In this document: positions 36,001 through 38,673 of the stretch, one piece after another | How the letters are laid out: every line of letters begins with the position of its first letter | Position numbering within the stretch: position 1 is the stretch's first letter | NCBI RefSeq assembly: GCF_033807575.1 | Contig: NC_084711.1 | Span: 6,200,001 to 6,264,000, forward strand | Direction: 5' to 3' | DNA from: Cydia pomonella | Taxonomy: Eukaryota; Arthropoda; Insecta; Lepidoptera; Tortricidae | DNA: 64,000 bases | Made by a program: the position numbers and the translations under genes | Notes under the pieces: model-generated | Told to the model about the DNA's origin: nothing | The model's input: only the letters and a program-made list of their open reading frames with translations | The model's database searches: none

Positions 36001-38673
36001 CTTATTGGTATAAGGATTAAAAGGCACTCATAATGTTAACGAGGACAGTTTATTGTATAGTTCGTTGGCTTGTGTATATTATTGGGCACGTCAAAAATTT
36101 TAATGGTTGGATTTAAGGGATCCAATTTAGTTTTGGAACATAATCTTTGTAGTAGCCGAACATTGATAAAAGTATTTTTTTATAAAAACATATATTGTGG
36201 TGATTGGAGCTCAATGACATTTCCAAAAGGTAAGCGTCATCTGATATTATTTATATTGCTCAATATCGAAAATACCCATTTTGACACTGTCCACTACATT
36301 ATAGGTACTTAATTATCTAAAGGTAGGCTGAGTAGAAATCTGATCTAGTACATATGCTACAGTTTGAACTAAAATAACTATGTAATAAGTAGCAAATAAT
36401 CAATATTAACATAAAATAAAAAAGTGAATCAACATACGAGTCTTATTAAGGAAACAAAATGTTAAAGAAAACCGAAGAAGCTCTATTAGCCTTTAAAATC
36501 ATATTACTTACTCTCCGGTGTAACTTTATCCTTTCTTGGACATCCTGACAGACTGGGGGAGCAAAGAGTTCACAAATCAGTATCGTGAAAACACGTTTTA
36601 GATCAGTTTAACTATTGCGTAATACGTAGGTAAACAGTACTAGGCCCGTAGCCTTGCAACTCTAGCTGAAGTTTAGCAGTTTACCAAGGTTAATTGTTAT
36701 GAGCGAAGTTGTGTTCAGAACCATGTAGTATTTTGTTCAAGATGTTGCTGGGTTAATTCCAGTAAAGTTACTATTGCAGTTACCTCGATGACTGAAATAC
36801 ATGATGATCATCGACTCACCTCCTGTGGTGTGTGTAGAGACCGGTGACGTGGCCCTGCCCATTGCAGCCGGGCGTGGGACACTTGTTGCCTTCTGCGAAC
36901 AAATCGACCGATGCACAAATCAGTATTTCCCTAATCATCAGGGGGGCGTGGATCGATCGATACGGGCAGGCGTGCCGGCCGGGGCGTACCTGCGCGGCGC
37001 CGCCCACCCACCCGCTCCGACCCCACCCCGCACAACACTTAAAAGAAAAAATAAAGAACGCCAGGCGGCTGCGCGGCGGACTCACAATTTTTCTTTCAGG
37101 AAAAACGGGGCGGCACGTAACCCCGCCCACCGCCTGTGTGACCGTTTTTATTGCGCGTCGCCCTAACGTAAACCCAGCTATCGCCCGACAATACGAGGAA
37201 AATATTTAACTGTCTTATATACTATATCCACGTAGGTGGGGCCTTCAATGTAACCGTCGCAGACTAAATTATGAGAGGCATCTTACAAATGAAGGATGAT
37301 TTGTTGCCAGCGTCTGTTGCGGACTGGCATCTGCTCGGACAGATGAGGATTGTTTTGAATGATAAAACCCATTTTGAGACCTCTTAGTTGAAACTACTAT
37401 AATTTATACGGTAAGTAACAATAGTACATTCCATTCATAGAAGGCACATAAATTGTCTAGACAGTTTAGGAAAGATGGTTACAACATAGAACATCAGGTT
37501 CCGCCACGGGTAACGTTATGAGTTATCGAGCGACCTTGAAACAAACTTGGGCGAAGTTCATAGCGCGAAGTTCGACGTTATAGTAATGTCATTACGGAAG
37601 TTTTAGGTGTGTTGCTTGAGGTGGTTGTACCTCTGTTGACCGGCGGAGAGAGCGCGGCGAGCGGCCTGGAGTCACGCGTCGGTGTGGCAGAGGGAACCGT
37701 CCGTGCCTCTTGTAGAGCTGTTGCAGCACGGGAACCCGCGCCCGCAGGTTGCAACACTGTATACTGCTTCGAGCCCTTCCCCGCGGAGCTCTTATCATGC
37801 TCGTTAGAATACCCTCCGAAGGGCTCGCTGGGAAATGTCGCTCCGTGTAGCCGATGCTTCACCTCCGCGGGCGGCTTGAACGCGGACTGCGTCGAATACG
37901 GCAACGCTGCTGTCGCAGCTTTGTAAGCGTTGTATAAAGATTGCTTATTGACAGACATCGTCTCACTTTTACGCTTCGGCTTAGTTTCTCTATCATCATA
38001 CTTGTCGTCATGCCGGTCAGACATATCTATCTCAAGTTCATTGGAAGACGAATCCACTAACTCATCAAAATTTGGCGCATCGTAGTGATTGGAATATTTT
38101 CCGTGGTTTTCATACTCATCGTCACTTTTGTCGCGTTCTGAACGTGCGACTTTCTTTATTTGTACTTCATTTTCAATAGAACTGTTTCTACTACCTTCTT
38201 CTTTTCTGTGGCGCTGCGAGAAGCTCTTTTGCGAGCCATCTGCGCTATCGGAAGACGGGGAGGGGGAAGACGGAAGCATTTTGTGCGATTGTTTTTCTTC
38301 GAAGAGGTTTTCGAAGCCGTTAGCGTCGTCGTTTTCGTCGCCGCTGTAGTTTTGGGGTGGTTCTCTGGACCAGCTGCCGGAAAGTGTTTTTAGGGCTGCC
38401 TGCGTTTCTCTCAGTATTGTTTCGTCGTCGTCGTTTCGGGTAGGGCCTGGTCGGTAGGGAAGGGTCCGGCGTCGGAGGTCGTCTTCTCGGCGTTCGTCGT
38501 CTAAAAGACGACGCCTACGTTTGCCGGCCACTTCCTCCTCGTCCATCGAGCCCTCACTACTGTTACGCTCCACTCTCCGGTCGGCCAACCTGAACGACTC
38601 TACATCCACCCCGAACTCCAGCCTCCTCTTGTTGATCTGCGCGAGCGACGACTGCGCGCTCAGCGGCGCCGTC
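37..38673 (-). CDS. Myt1-like: MYT1/ST18-family CCHHC zinc-finger transcription factor, 13 exons, both ends off-window
   Basis: This is a nuclear DNA-binding regulator of the neural MYT1/MYT1L/ST18 family. Joining 13 minus-strand exons (38673-37631, 36892-36820, 36552-36512, 35693-35535, 34920-34659, 34159-33962, 33858-33651, 33223-33075, 32558-32461, 18735-18522, 10061-9921, 874-680, 99-37) gives 948 codons with every splice phase consistent. It encodes an acidic, Arg-rich N-terminal region, fingers 1 and 2 of the form CPxPGC(D/N)GxGH...HRS(L)SGCP, a long Pro/Ser/Tyr-rich linker, then fingers 3, 4 and the first half of 5. The spacer between fingers 4 and 5 (ending SEPLRCPIPGC) resembles the equivalent vertebrate spacer. 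One junction uses a GC donor. The start codon lies upstream of 38673 and the stop codon left of position 37; neither was found. Family membership is near certain from the fingers. Exact orthology and symbol are not settled. Confidence 0.93.
100..679 (-). other. Intron of the MYT1-like gene
   Basis: This 580-bp intron lies between the finger-4 and finger-5 exons. I see no repeat or RNA gene in it. Confidence 0.8.
680..874 (-). CDS. Myt1-like: MYT1-like exon: end of finger 3 and complete finger 4
   Basis: The 64-codon exon lies between TATATGTGCAG|C and CTCAG|GTCAGT. It reads LSGCPRADRSQ (last Cys of finger 3), then LKCPTPGCDGSGHVTGNY and HRSLSGCPRANK (finger 4, whole), then PKDG-type spacer residues ending DGQDSEPL. 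The tight spacing of fingers 3 to 5 matches the clustered C-terminal fingers of vertebrate family members. Confidence 0.95.
1105..1260 (+). repeat. Dispersed repeat fragment, related to LINE tails at 6395 and 45670
   Basis: 1185-1245 matches the reverse complement of 45790-45850 (shared GGGATACC...CCTCCAATTGAGG block). The preceding part, near the GCGCGAACTCGTATGCGA block, resembles 6555-6600 in inverted orientation. It is a fragment with no coding capacity. Confidence 0.5.
1576..2010 (+). repeat. About four 107-bp tandem units, each with a hairpin
   Basis: Units begin ATTAGTGCGATAGAGAGA near 1578, 1686, 1793 and 1900, with a fifth partial start near 2000. Each carries an inverted pair (CGATTGGCATGTTGGC and GCCAAGATGCCAATCG) that can form a stem of about 16 bp. 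The array abuts the left end of the fold-back structure. Confidence 0.85.
2026..5448. mobile_element. 3.4-kb fold-back structure built from 120-bp tandem repeats
   Basis: About ten 120-bp units run in one orientation from about 2065 to 3285. The same unit then runs in the opposite orientation to about 5410 (about 17 units), interrupted by unrelated sequence at 3655-3776. The outer ends are also inverted copies: ACGTTAGGGTTTG...TTTTGACCCG on the left matches the reverse complement on the right for about 45 bp. The whole region can therefore fold on itself, like Foldback (FB) elements, whose long inverted termini contain tandem repeats. Higher-order repeats are visible (240-bp period at 2761/3001, about 596-bp period at 3797/4393). 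120 is divisible by three, so open frames arise by chance; no protein is supported. Element boundaries and target duplication are not certain. Confidence 0.75.
5456..5650 (+). mobile_element. Non-LTR retrotransposon 3' tail, copy 1
   Basis: It matches 21648-21872 over nearly its full length (CAGAAAATCGCAGCC start, GCTTGTTTGCCACCGAC end) and ends in an A-rich tract. A block of about 30 bp before GGCCGTATGC is missing relative to copy 2. This tail is common in lepidopteran genomes; I assign it to a LINE from its A-tail and 5' truncation. Confidence 0.7.
6395..6530 (+). mobile_element. LINE 3' tail, plus-strand copy
   Basis: From TCTTCTCGGGTCAGAGG to the AATAAACTATCTTTA end it matches the reverse complement of 45690-45790. 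It is a 5'-truncated copy with no coding part. Confidence 0.65.
9700..10420. promoter_or_regulatory. Cluster of AAGTT-type motifs around the finger-3 exon
   Basis: Motifs such as AAAAGTTT, AAAAGTTA and AAACTTAC recur near 9708-9770, 10105-10120, 10340-10350 and 10380-10415, on both sides of exon 9921-10061. CCHHC fingers of this family are known to prefer an AAGTT core, so an autoregulatory site is possible. AT-rich background makes such motifs common, so this needs a statistical test. Confidence 0.25.
9921..10061 (-). CDS. Myt1-like: MYT1-like exon: zinc finger 3, first part, with GC splice donor
   Basis: The 46-codon exon has acceptor TTGTTTTGCTAG|C after a long pyrimidine tract. It reads YLHEEFFGKLGYRIRG, then the first part of a CCHHC finger, CPVIDCDGSGH...FATHR. 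The usual Pro-Gly before the second Cys is Ile-Asp here. The donor is CGCAG|GCAAGC: a GC-AG intron is required, because the split serine (AG|C) and the LSGCP at 874 fit exactly and no GT donor keeps the finger. Confidence 0.92.
10500..10900. promoter_or_regulatory. GC-rich island with CRE-like and TATA-like motifs; possible internal promoter
   Basis: CpG-rich patches at 10530-10560 and 10790-10880 stand out from the AT-rich intron. The second has TTACGTCA at 10863-10870. A TATA-like sequence (TTTTATATAAAA) lies at about 10748-10759, and GGTATATTTA at 10557-10566 could serve the plus strand. The position, about 0.5-0.8 kb upstream of the finger-3 exon on the minus strand, would suit a promoter for a short isoform. 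No transcript evidence is available. Confidence 0.2.
12480..12962. mobile_element. MITE with AATAGGG(C/T)TGTTTCCA termini
   Basis: The left end AATAGGGCTGTTTCCA pairs with the right end TGGAAACAACCCTATT. The interior (about 480 bp) has no ORF but holds three TGACGTCA/TGACGT-type sites. Confidence 0.7.
13417..13554. mobile_element. Short fold-back MITE
   Basis: The left arm GGCTCCTCTACGTGATGGCC and the right arm GGCCTATGCTGGAGGAGCC are imperfect inverted repeats. A second inner pair (GTCTAAGGGACGTA and TACGTCCCTTGGAC) extends the stem. Confidence 0.65.
13908..14022. mobile_element. Short fold-back MITE, family A, copy 1
   Basis: The arms CTGAGGGCCTACTGCGAAC and GTTCTCGGTAGGCCCTCAG are inverted repeats, and the arms run on nearly to the centre. 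Relatives lie at 20695-20807 and 57935-58057, and a half-site at 41703-41757. Confidence 0.8.
14050..14230 (-). repeat. Two-unit repeat of about 103 bp
   Basis: AAAATCGATATCTGAGGAT occurs at 14078 and 14184 with similar flanks (GAGCGGACC and GAGCGGCCC). The sequence CCATCTTGGATTT recalls the 100-bp array at 22085-22835. Confidence 0.6.
15560..15720 (+). pseudogene. Possible decayed transposon ORF start
   Basis: After ATGGATGAAGTGAAGAAAAC and one frameshift the plus strand reads STPEEIVMAQEVTKNLLPSK, then a further frameshift gives LHEKYMLNLL. The LLPSKSxxRY-like look recalls N-termini of tyrosine-recombinase-type transposon proteins, but this is a weak resemblance. Confidence 0.2.
17418..17583. 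mobile_element. Short fold-back MITE
   Basis: The left arm CGCTTCACACACCTTACTT matches the reverse complement of the right end (CTTAAGGTGTGTGAAGCG). AGGATCCT occurs in both arms. Confidence 0.75.
18522..18735 (-). CDS. Myt1-like: MYT1-like exon: Tyr/Pro/Ala low-complexity region
   Basis: The 70-codon exon runs from TTTTCGCAG|GT to GATAGCAG|GTGAAT. It reads YGGVSPHPVAGYGLGQPDY, a run of seven Ala, GYGGYQYQCGAYPPPPAYPP and more Pro/Tyr repeats, ending HDKPKDS. It is very CpG-rich, in sharp contrast to the AT-rich introns. The alanine codons are all GCG or GCC. Aromatic low-complexity segments of this kind often act in protein-protein contacts of transcription factors; that role here is inference. 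Confidence 0.9.
19113..19283. repeat. MITE-like repeat with CCGAAAC/TTTCGG motifs
   Basis: The left TAGTGTCCGACCGAAAC and the right CTTCGGTCGGTTGATCACTA are imperfect inverted ends. TTTTTATGCCGAAACC and its inverse recur inside. Confidence 0.5.
20471..20690 (+). pseudogene. Decayed transposon ORF with Cys/His motif
   Basis: It reads MSEKCLICVLYCTDLVTEKK then RGIEQLITASK and a stop. After a frame change it continues DGKVKYFYGKEELRFHKKCR, then LYIESKAIPAYKRL. The C-x2-C...H-x2-C arrangement suggests a zinc-binding N-terminus of a transposon protein. A MITE interrupts at 20695; more of the frame (SDDDENYILKTFVFCYHC) seems to follow after 20815. The family is not identified. Confidence 0.45.
20695..20807. 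mobile_element. Short fold-back MITE, family A, copy 2
   Basis: The arms GAGGGCTTACCGCGAACCAC and GTGGTTCGCGATAGGCCCTC pair. The inner arms CGACGTGTTGCCTC and GAGGTAACACGTCG are those of the copy at 13908. It sits inside the decayed ORF, so it is younger than that element. Confidence 0.8.
20908..21015. repeat. Dispersed repeat, family B, short copy
   Basis: TAGTTTATGTTACTGCTACA...CACGAGTGTTTTAATGCC matches the first ~105 bp of the copies at 42373 and 58291. It contains an internal inverted pair (ACACGAGTGTG and CACACGAGTGT). Confidence 0.7.
21052..21483 (+). mobile_element. Helitron-like element carrying a tRNA-derived module, copy 1
   Basis: The start (TTTCCGGGATCTCGGAAACG) and the end hairpin CCGAGCAAAGCTCGG followed by TCGCCCAGGTACT are ends widely repeated in insect genomes and usually assigned to Helitron-like (Helentron) elements; I rely on memory for that. 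Between them lies a tRNA-like module (21235-21310) and a T-rich stretch. A near-identical segment recurs at 23238-23677. Confidence 0.55.
21235..21310 (+). repeat. tRNA-derived module, copy 1
   Basis: An A-box-like TGGTCCAGCGGG and a B-box GGGTTCGAATC lie about 45 bp apart, followed by a T-rich run. The cloverleaf does not close cleanly and the sequence is duplicated at 23330, so I read it as a SINE-type tRNA derivative rather than a tRNA gene. Confidence 0.6.
21548..21872 (+). mobile_element. Non-LTR retrotransposon 3' tail, copy 2
   Basis: This is the longer copy of the tail at 5456: ATCTGGCTCTGTGTGGTAGG at the left, GCTTGTTTGCCACCGACGTA at the right, then a run of about 18 A. It is a 5'-truncated LINE remnant. 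Confidence 0.7.
22085..23085 (+). repeat. 100-bp tandem array, with inverted units at its end
   Basis: CCGATTACGAAAATGACGT recurs every ~99-100 bp from 22112 to 22810 (eight starts), each unit also holding ATCCAAGATGGCGGACATT. From 22840 to 23085 two degenerate units lie in the opposite direction (AATGACGTCCATTTTGGAA on the minus strand). Open frames here reflect the ~99-bp period, not a gene. Confidence 0.85.
23238..23677 (+). mobile_element. Helitron-like element carrying a tRNA-derived module, copy 2
   Basis: It repeats 21141-21483 almost exactly for the first 240 bp, then has an extra block of about 110 bp (near GATGGCGTTACTCTGTG) before the shared CCGAGCAAAGCTCGG hairpin end. Its tRNA-like module is at 23330-23405. 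The two copies flank the 100-bp array. Confidence 0.55.
23699..23802. mobile_element. Short fold-back MITE
   Basis: The arms GTTGCCTTTTTAACAAGTTG and CAACTTTTTTAATACGGCAAC pair, with GGTCCAG and CTGGACC just inside. Confidence 0.65.
24100..24272 (+). mobile_element. LINE 3' tail
   Basis: CCAATGGTTGACTGGTAGAG...GCATTAAGTCCGCCATTTGT...GTGCAATAAAGTTTAAATAA ending in (AAAT)n is a 3' end very common in Lepidoptera. It lies inside the old inverted-arm element. There is no coding part. Confidence 0.7.
25889..26132 (+). repeat. 5' LTR of the BEL/Pao element
   Basis: The 244-bp LTR starts TGTTCGCGCATC and ends ATCCTGCACA. It contains TATATAAA at 26038-26045 and AATAAA at 26057-26062 and 26083-26088, which would serve transcription and polyadenylation of the element. 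AACGG precedes it. Confidence 0.95.
26413..31767 (+). CDS. BEL/Pao gag-pol polyprotein, 1784 aa
   Basis: The single ORF encodes, in order: gag (about 1-370; the DUF1759-type region around 150-310), Cys-rich knuckles (C378xxC381; C411xxC414...H...C), an aspartic protease (LDNGS with Asp522; Asn stands where Ser or Thr is usual), reverse transcriptase (FVDD at 923-926 in place of the common YVDD), RNase H (FSDAS, Asp1095), an H2C2 zinc motif of integrase (H1416, H1421, C1451, C1454), the integrase core (Asp1486, Asp1552, Glu1601) and a C-terminal DUF5641-like domain (LIKDDNLPPLKWRLGRV). Together these proteins copy and insert the element. The ATG at 26413 follows a 280-bp leader. No frameshift or stop is present. 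There is no env-like ORF. Confidence 0.95.
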   Translation: MGERDEAGAKLTIPSGSGSPRKSQATISELRKQRGNLKGRLTQFKKFVDSLLSVTPSKVQIAELKLRMQASTETFKNFNDIESQIELCSPETEISANSEYVETLEELYFGTMASANCLIDGVETNNATISSCDHTVNKPFSKFKLPEIKLPSFDGSYDRWLEFKHSYETMIHKHSDLDAIQKFHYLRSSLSGSALQVISALEFTAANYIQAWELLEIRFHNPRLLVHNHIKSLFNISALKQESSTQIRRLIDTVLRNLRALKTLEEPTDSWDTLIIHLIVSKLDTTTERKWESHIGSISDKSINNESKKLKLEDLLSFLRNRADTLEMINSNHSKAPTAVNTKPNYTSNKPTQVVSCVSASVNANKSKPFNNKRFRNCAMCNENHALYTCAKFLNLSVQDRLKLIQNKNLCNNCLREGHSLNECIFGPCKQCQQKHNSLLHMDNTRNDSVCVRPSSAPAHSAPLSVPSTSSCFVSADRAPMAECDGGAESSRFVPRRGLLPTALIEVADANNQFHTCRAFLDNGSEHCFITEELRNRLNVKNLQSTIQISGVAEIVTQTNQSCDVTIQSKQSDYSMSITCFVLQRITSSLPSTHIDLDSIRIPDNIQLADPDFNVPSEIDILIGSEIFWDLLDGEKIRLPTGPYLINSKFGWLVSGPINTRNLRINNQVHCYFTQSIDSQLRKFWEIEDIPQVDSILTADEQKCEDIFTNTTKREEDGRFSVRMPLRESADTLGDSYTLAKIRFLSLERKLERLPEYKRLYCDFMREYEKMGHMTRVTDYGTPNYFHPHHGIFREGSTTTKLRVVYSGAAPTTTNKSLNSIQLPGPALQNDIFAILLRFRQYKYVACADVEKMFRQVLIQPDQRSLQMILWRENPTDPLHVYELNTVTYGQTSAPYLSQRCIRQLALECGDDVIARVINQDIFVDDLITGDDNFQNLLDICQKTYDVLQSGCFPLRKWTFNCDVTQEESKEHFVGEHTQNKTLGVGWDNKLDELYYTTKIDPLPNSSYLNKRMMLSIISQIYDPLGLLSPAVIISKILLQKLWLSRIDWDTPVPEDIKSMWNNFINTLSRLNDLRIPRHVRGVHTGHTELHIFSDASLHAYGACAYIRTYDEGSDVTVRLLCAKSKLSPLKSLTIPKLELSGALVAAKLYKKITDSLRLVFTKVYFWCDSTIVISWLGMSPHLLKPFVQNRVTQINELTGNAIWFHVRSEDNPSDLLSRGVTLDNLIDCNLWWFGPSFLHDPKSDFISANTSKNTAIENLPELRSTAVSLVCNQQDELFNFDRCSSYIKLIRIGAYVLRFILNSRTNSERKQLRQTGSLSVDELDASRRMLVRFAQMQSFPDVYDSLLKNKPIKTNCKQYNRISGLNVFLDDRNKFKVIRVGGRLCNSTSFDYNKKHPVLLCSKHKLTVLLFKYEHKRLLHAGPQLLLSTLRECWWPLGARNLARKIVRECVTCIRMKGKVLSPIMGNVILDRLEPGFPFIRTAVDYGGPIFILNRKGRGAQLIKSYICLFICMVTRAVHLELVTSLSTEDYILALKRFISRRGKPHIIYSDNGKCFVGAEKEFPTFLKNSSKEIVDFAANDGIKFSFIPPYSPHFGGLWEAGIKACKFHLKRVVGNARLTYQEFSSVLTQAEAILNSRPMSPMSTDPTDLSPLTPAHFLIGRPLTCPASEDLTDVQPSRLSRYARIEALRQHFWHRWAKEYVAELQRRTKWKTKKDDISLNSLVLIKDDNLPPLKWRLGRVTRLYPGSDGVNRVADILTATGTIRRSFSKICPLLPEPADHDG
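31793..31806 (+). other. Polypurine tract of the BEL/Pao element
   Basis: AAGGCCGGGGGCA lies directly before the 3' LTR, where plus-strand DNA synthesis is primed in LTR retrotransposons. It is short and interrupted by CC. Confidence 0.6.
31807..32050 (+). repeat. 3' LTR of the BEL/Pao element
   Basis: It is the same 244 bp as the 5' LTR with no difference seen, followed by AACGG at 32051-32055. Its end is 410 bp from the donor of host exon 32461-32558. Confidence 0.95.
32461..32558 (-). CDS. Myt1-like: MYT1-like exon: short linker before the 13.7-kb intron
   Basis: The 32-codon exon lies between GTCACCAG|T and GCCG|GTGAGT. It reads RSFPGGVSYSRESTPDSGGS, then HPYLEAYHRDAA. Its donor opens the large intron that contains the BEL/Pao insertion, whose 3' LTR ends 410 bp away. 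Phase (1 in, 1 out) matches the exons on both sides. Confidence 0.87.
32559..33074 (-). other. Intron of the MYT1-like gene
   Basis: This 516-bp, AT-rich intron shows no repeat or RNA gene. Confidence 0.8.
33075..33223 (-). CDS. Myt1-like: MYT1-like exon: SPQ-rich linker with LDLS motif
   Basis: The 49-codon exon runs from CACACCAG|G (phase 0) to CATAG|GTGAGG. It reads GPYASPVYTSAGGARGSPQP, then repeated SPQ units, then QTLDLSVSRLPH. It is GC-rich relative to the flanking introns. The carried AG becomes Ser with the T of the next exon. Confidence 0.87.
33224..33650 (-). other. Intron of the MYT1-like gene
   Basis: A 427-bp intron in which I see nothing else. Confidence 0.8.
33651..33858 (-). 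CDS. Myt1-like: MYT1-like exon: linker with INLS and IDLS motifs
   Basis: The exon has 69 codons after one carried base, between TTTCCTAG|A and CCACAG|GTGAGA, and ends in phase 0. It reads PMYHYEASSGVGGVGAVAMG, contains AINLSVKIAAAQ and ends AIDLSTSSGSPQ. The two (I)(N/D)LS motifs recall short corepressor-docking motifs of the PxDLS (CtBP) type, but both lack the leading Pro, so this is only a suggestion. Confidence 0.87.
33962..34159 (-). CDS. Myt1-like: MYT1-like exon: linker
   Basis: The 65-codon exon lies between TTTCCTTAG|C and CCCAG|GTATGT. It reads QMNEARYGYESRCYDGV and ends ETNSGPIYP. It is rich in Tyr, Pro and Glu with no recognised domain. Phases on both sides match neighbouring exons, which is the main evidence that it is translated. 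Confidence 0.85.
34160..34658 (-). other. Intron of the MYT1-like gene
   Basis: A 499-bp AT-rich intron in which I see nothing else. Confidence 0.8.
34659..34920 (-). CDS. Myt1-like: MYT1-like exon: Pro/Glu-rich linker with a sumoylation-type motif
   Basis: The 86-codon exon runs from TTTCTCAG|GT to TATAG|GTAAGT. It reads LPTVPAPAPITITIESTP, then AASPRSPAAVKREPELIVPK, and ends near PDDHVRSY. No folded domain is recognised. VKRE fits the sumoylation consensus (hydrophobic-Lys-x-Glu); use in vivo is inference. The carried AG is completed by C of the next exon to give Ser. Confidence 0.88.
34921..35534 (-). other. Intron with decayed exon copies
   Basis: A 614-bp intron. Its upstream part (35280-35499) holds decayed copies of the finger-2 exon; the rest is AT-rich without features. 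Confidence 0.75.
35280..35499 (-). pseudogene. Decayed partial tandem copies of the finger-2 exon
   Basis: Segment 35405-35499 aligns with 35530-35625 (the donor end and second half of the finger-2 exon) at roughly 65-70 percent by eye, including the donor region and the CCGGAGTA block. It carries an in-frame TGA, so it is broken. Segment 35280-35400 looks like a weaker second copy: on the minus strand it still reads NSLSDK and GAARKAAPSS, matching RSLSGC and AAARKAAARS of the true exon. Both lack the first half of the finger. The first copy is fairly secure, the second only suggestive. Confidence 0.55.
35535..35693 (-). CDS. Myt1-like: MYT1-like exon: complete zinc finger 2
   Basis: The 52-codon exon reads LALHETILK, then a full CCHHC finger (CPTPGCNGRGH...STHRSLSGCP), then an Ala/Arg-rich tail (AAARKAAARSQRARLT). 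The acceptor is GATATCAG|TA at 35694 and the donor ACTG|GTAACA at 35534. Finger 2 is not split by an intron, unlike fingers 1, 3 and 5. Decayed copies of the second half of this exon lie just downstream at 35280-35499. Confidence 0.93.
35694..36511 (-). other. Intron rich in AAGTT-type motifs
   Basis: An 818-bp intron. At 35845-35895 four AAGTTTT/AAAACTT motifs fall within about 50 bp. The rest shows nothing notable. Confidence 0.7.
36512..36552 (-). CDS. Myt1-like: MYT1-like 41-nt microexon: end of zinc finger 1
   Basis: This exon is too short for ORF finding and was located by asking which exon completes the interrupted finger. After CTCCCCCAG it reads T-LSGCPRKDKVTPE-A and stops at GTAAGT. 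The first T completes Ser (AG|T) and LSGCP supplies the final Cys of finger 1. The trailing A joins TA of the next exon to give Ile. Phases on both sides match only if this exon is included: exons 36892-36820 and 35693-35535 cannot be joined directly in frame. Confidence 0.9.
36820..36892 (-). CDS. Myt1-like: MYT1-like exon: zinc finger 1, first part
   Basis: The 73-nt exon reads EGNKCPTPGCNGQGHVTG then LYTHHR, giving the first two Cys and both His of a CCHHC finger. The acceptor is TTGTTCGCAG|AA at 36893 and the donor GGAG|GTGAGT at 36819. The exon ends with the AG of a serine codon, which is completed by the T of the 41-nt microexon, so the last Cys of the finger lies in the next exon. Fingers of this type bind DNA with an AAGTT core. 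Confidence 0.93.
36893..37630 (-). other. Intron with a GC-rich block
   Basis: A 738-bp intron. The 36950-37140 part is unusually GC-rich and stays open in the finger-1 frame from 37130 down into the exon. It contains the speculative 48-nt cassette exon. Confidence 0.7.
36990..37037 (-). other. Possible 48-nt in-frame cassette exon (speculative)
   Basis: In the intron before the finger-1 exon, a GC-rich stretch is preceded by a pyrimidine tract ending TTTCTTTTAAG and followed by GCGCAG|GTACGC. The enclosed 48 nt is a multiple of three, has no stop in the required phase (1-nt carry-in) and would insert 16 residues rich in Gly and Arg. Only splice-site resemblance supports it. RNA data would decide. 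Confidence 0.15.
37631..38673 (-). CDS. Myt1-like: MYT1-like exon: acidic N-terminal region
   Basis: The exon has 347 full codons. The acceptor is TTGTTGCAG|G at 38674 and the donor AGAG|GTACAA at 37630. It starts with one base completing a codon, so an upstream coding exon must exist to the right. It reads TAPLSAQSSLAQINKRR, then a basic run GKRRRRLL that could be a nuclear localisation signal, then long Asp/Glu/Ser-rich stretches (for example GDENDDANGFENLFEE) and a Ser/Pro block. No folded domain is recognised. An acidic, disordered N-terminus is usual in this family. The exon ends PPVNR plus G, which joins AA of the next exon to give Glu. The GTG at 38609 is an internal valine, not a start. 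Confidence 0.85.

Noticed and set aside
36801..37209. 121-aa plus-strand ORFs
   Set aside because: Opposite strand of the finger-1 exon and GC-rich intron.
37609..38393. Plus-strand ORFs opposite the N-terminal exon
   Set aside because: Shadows of a GC-rich acidic exon read with correct splice sites on the minus strand.
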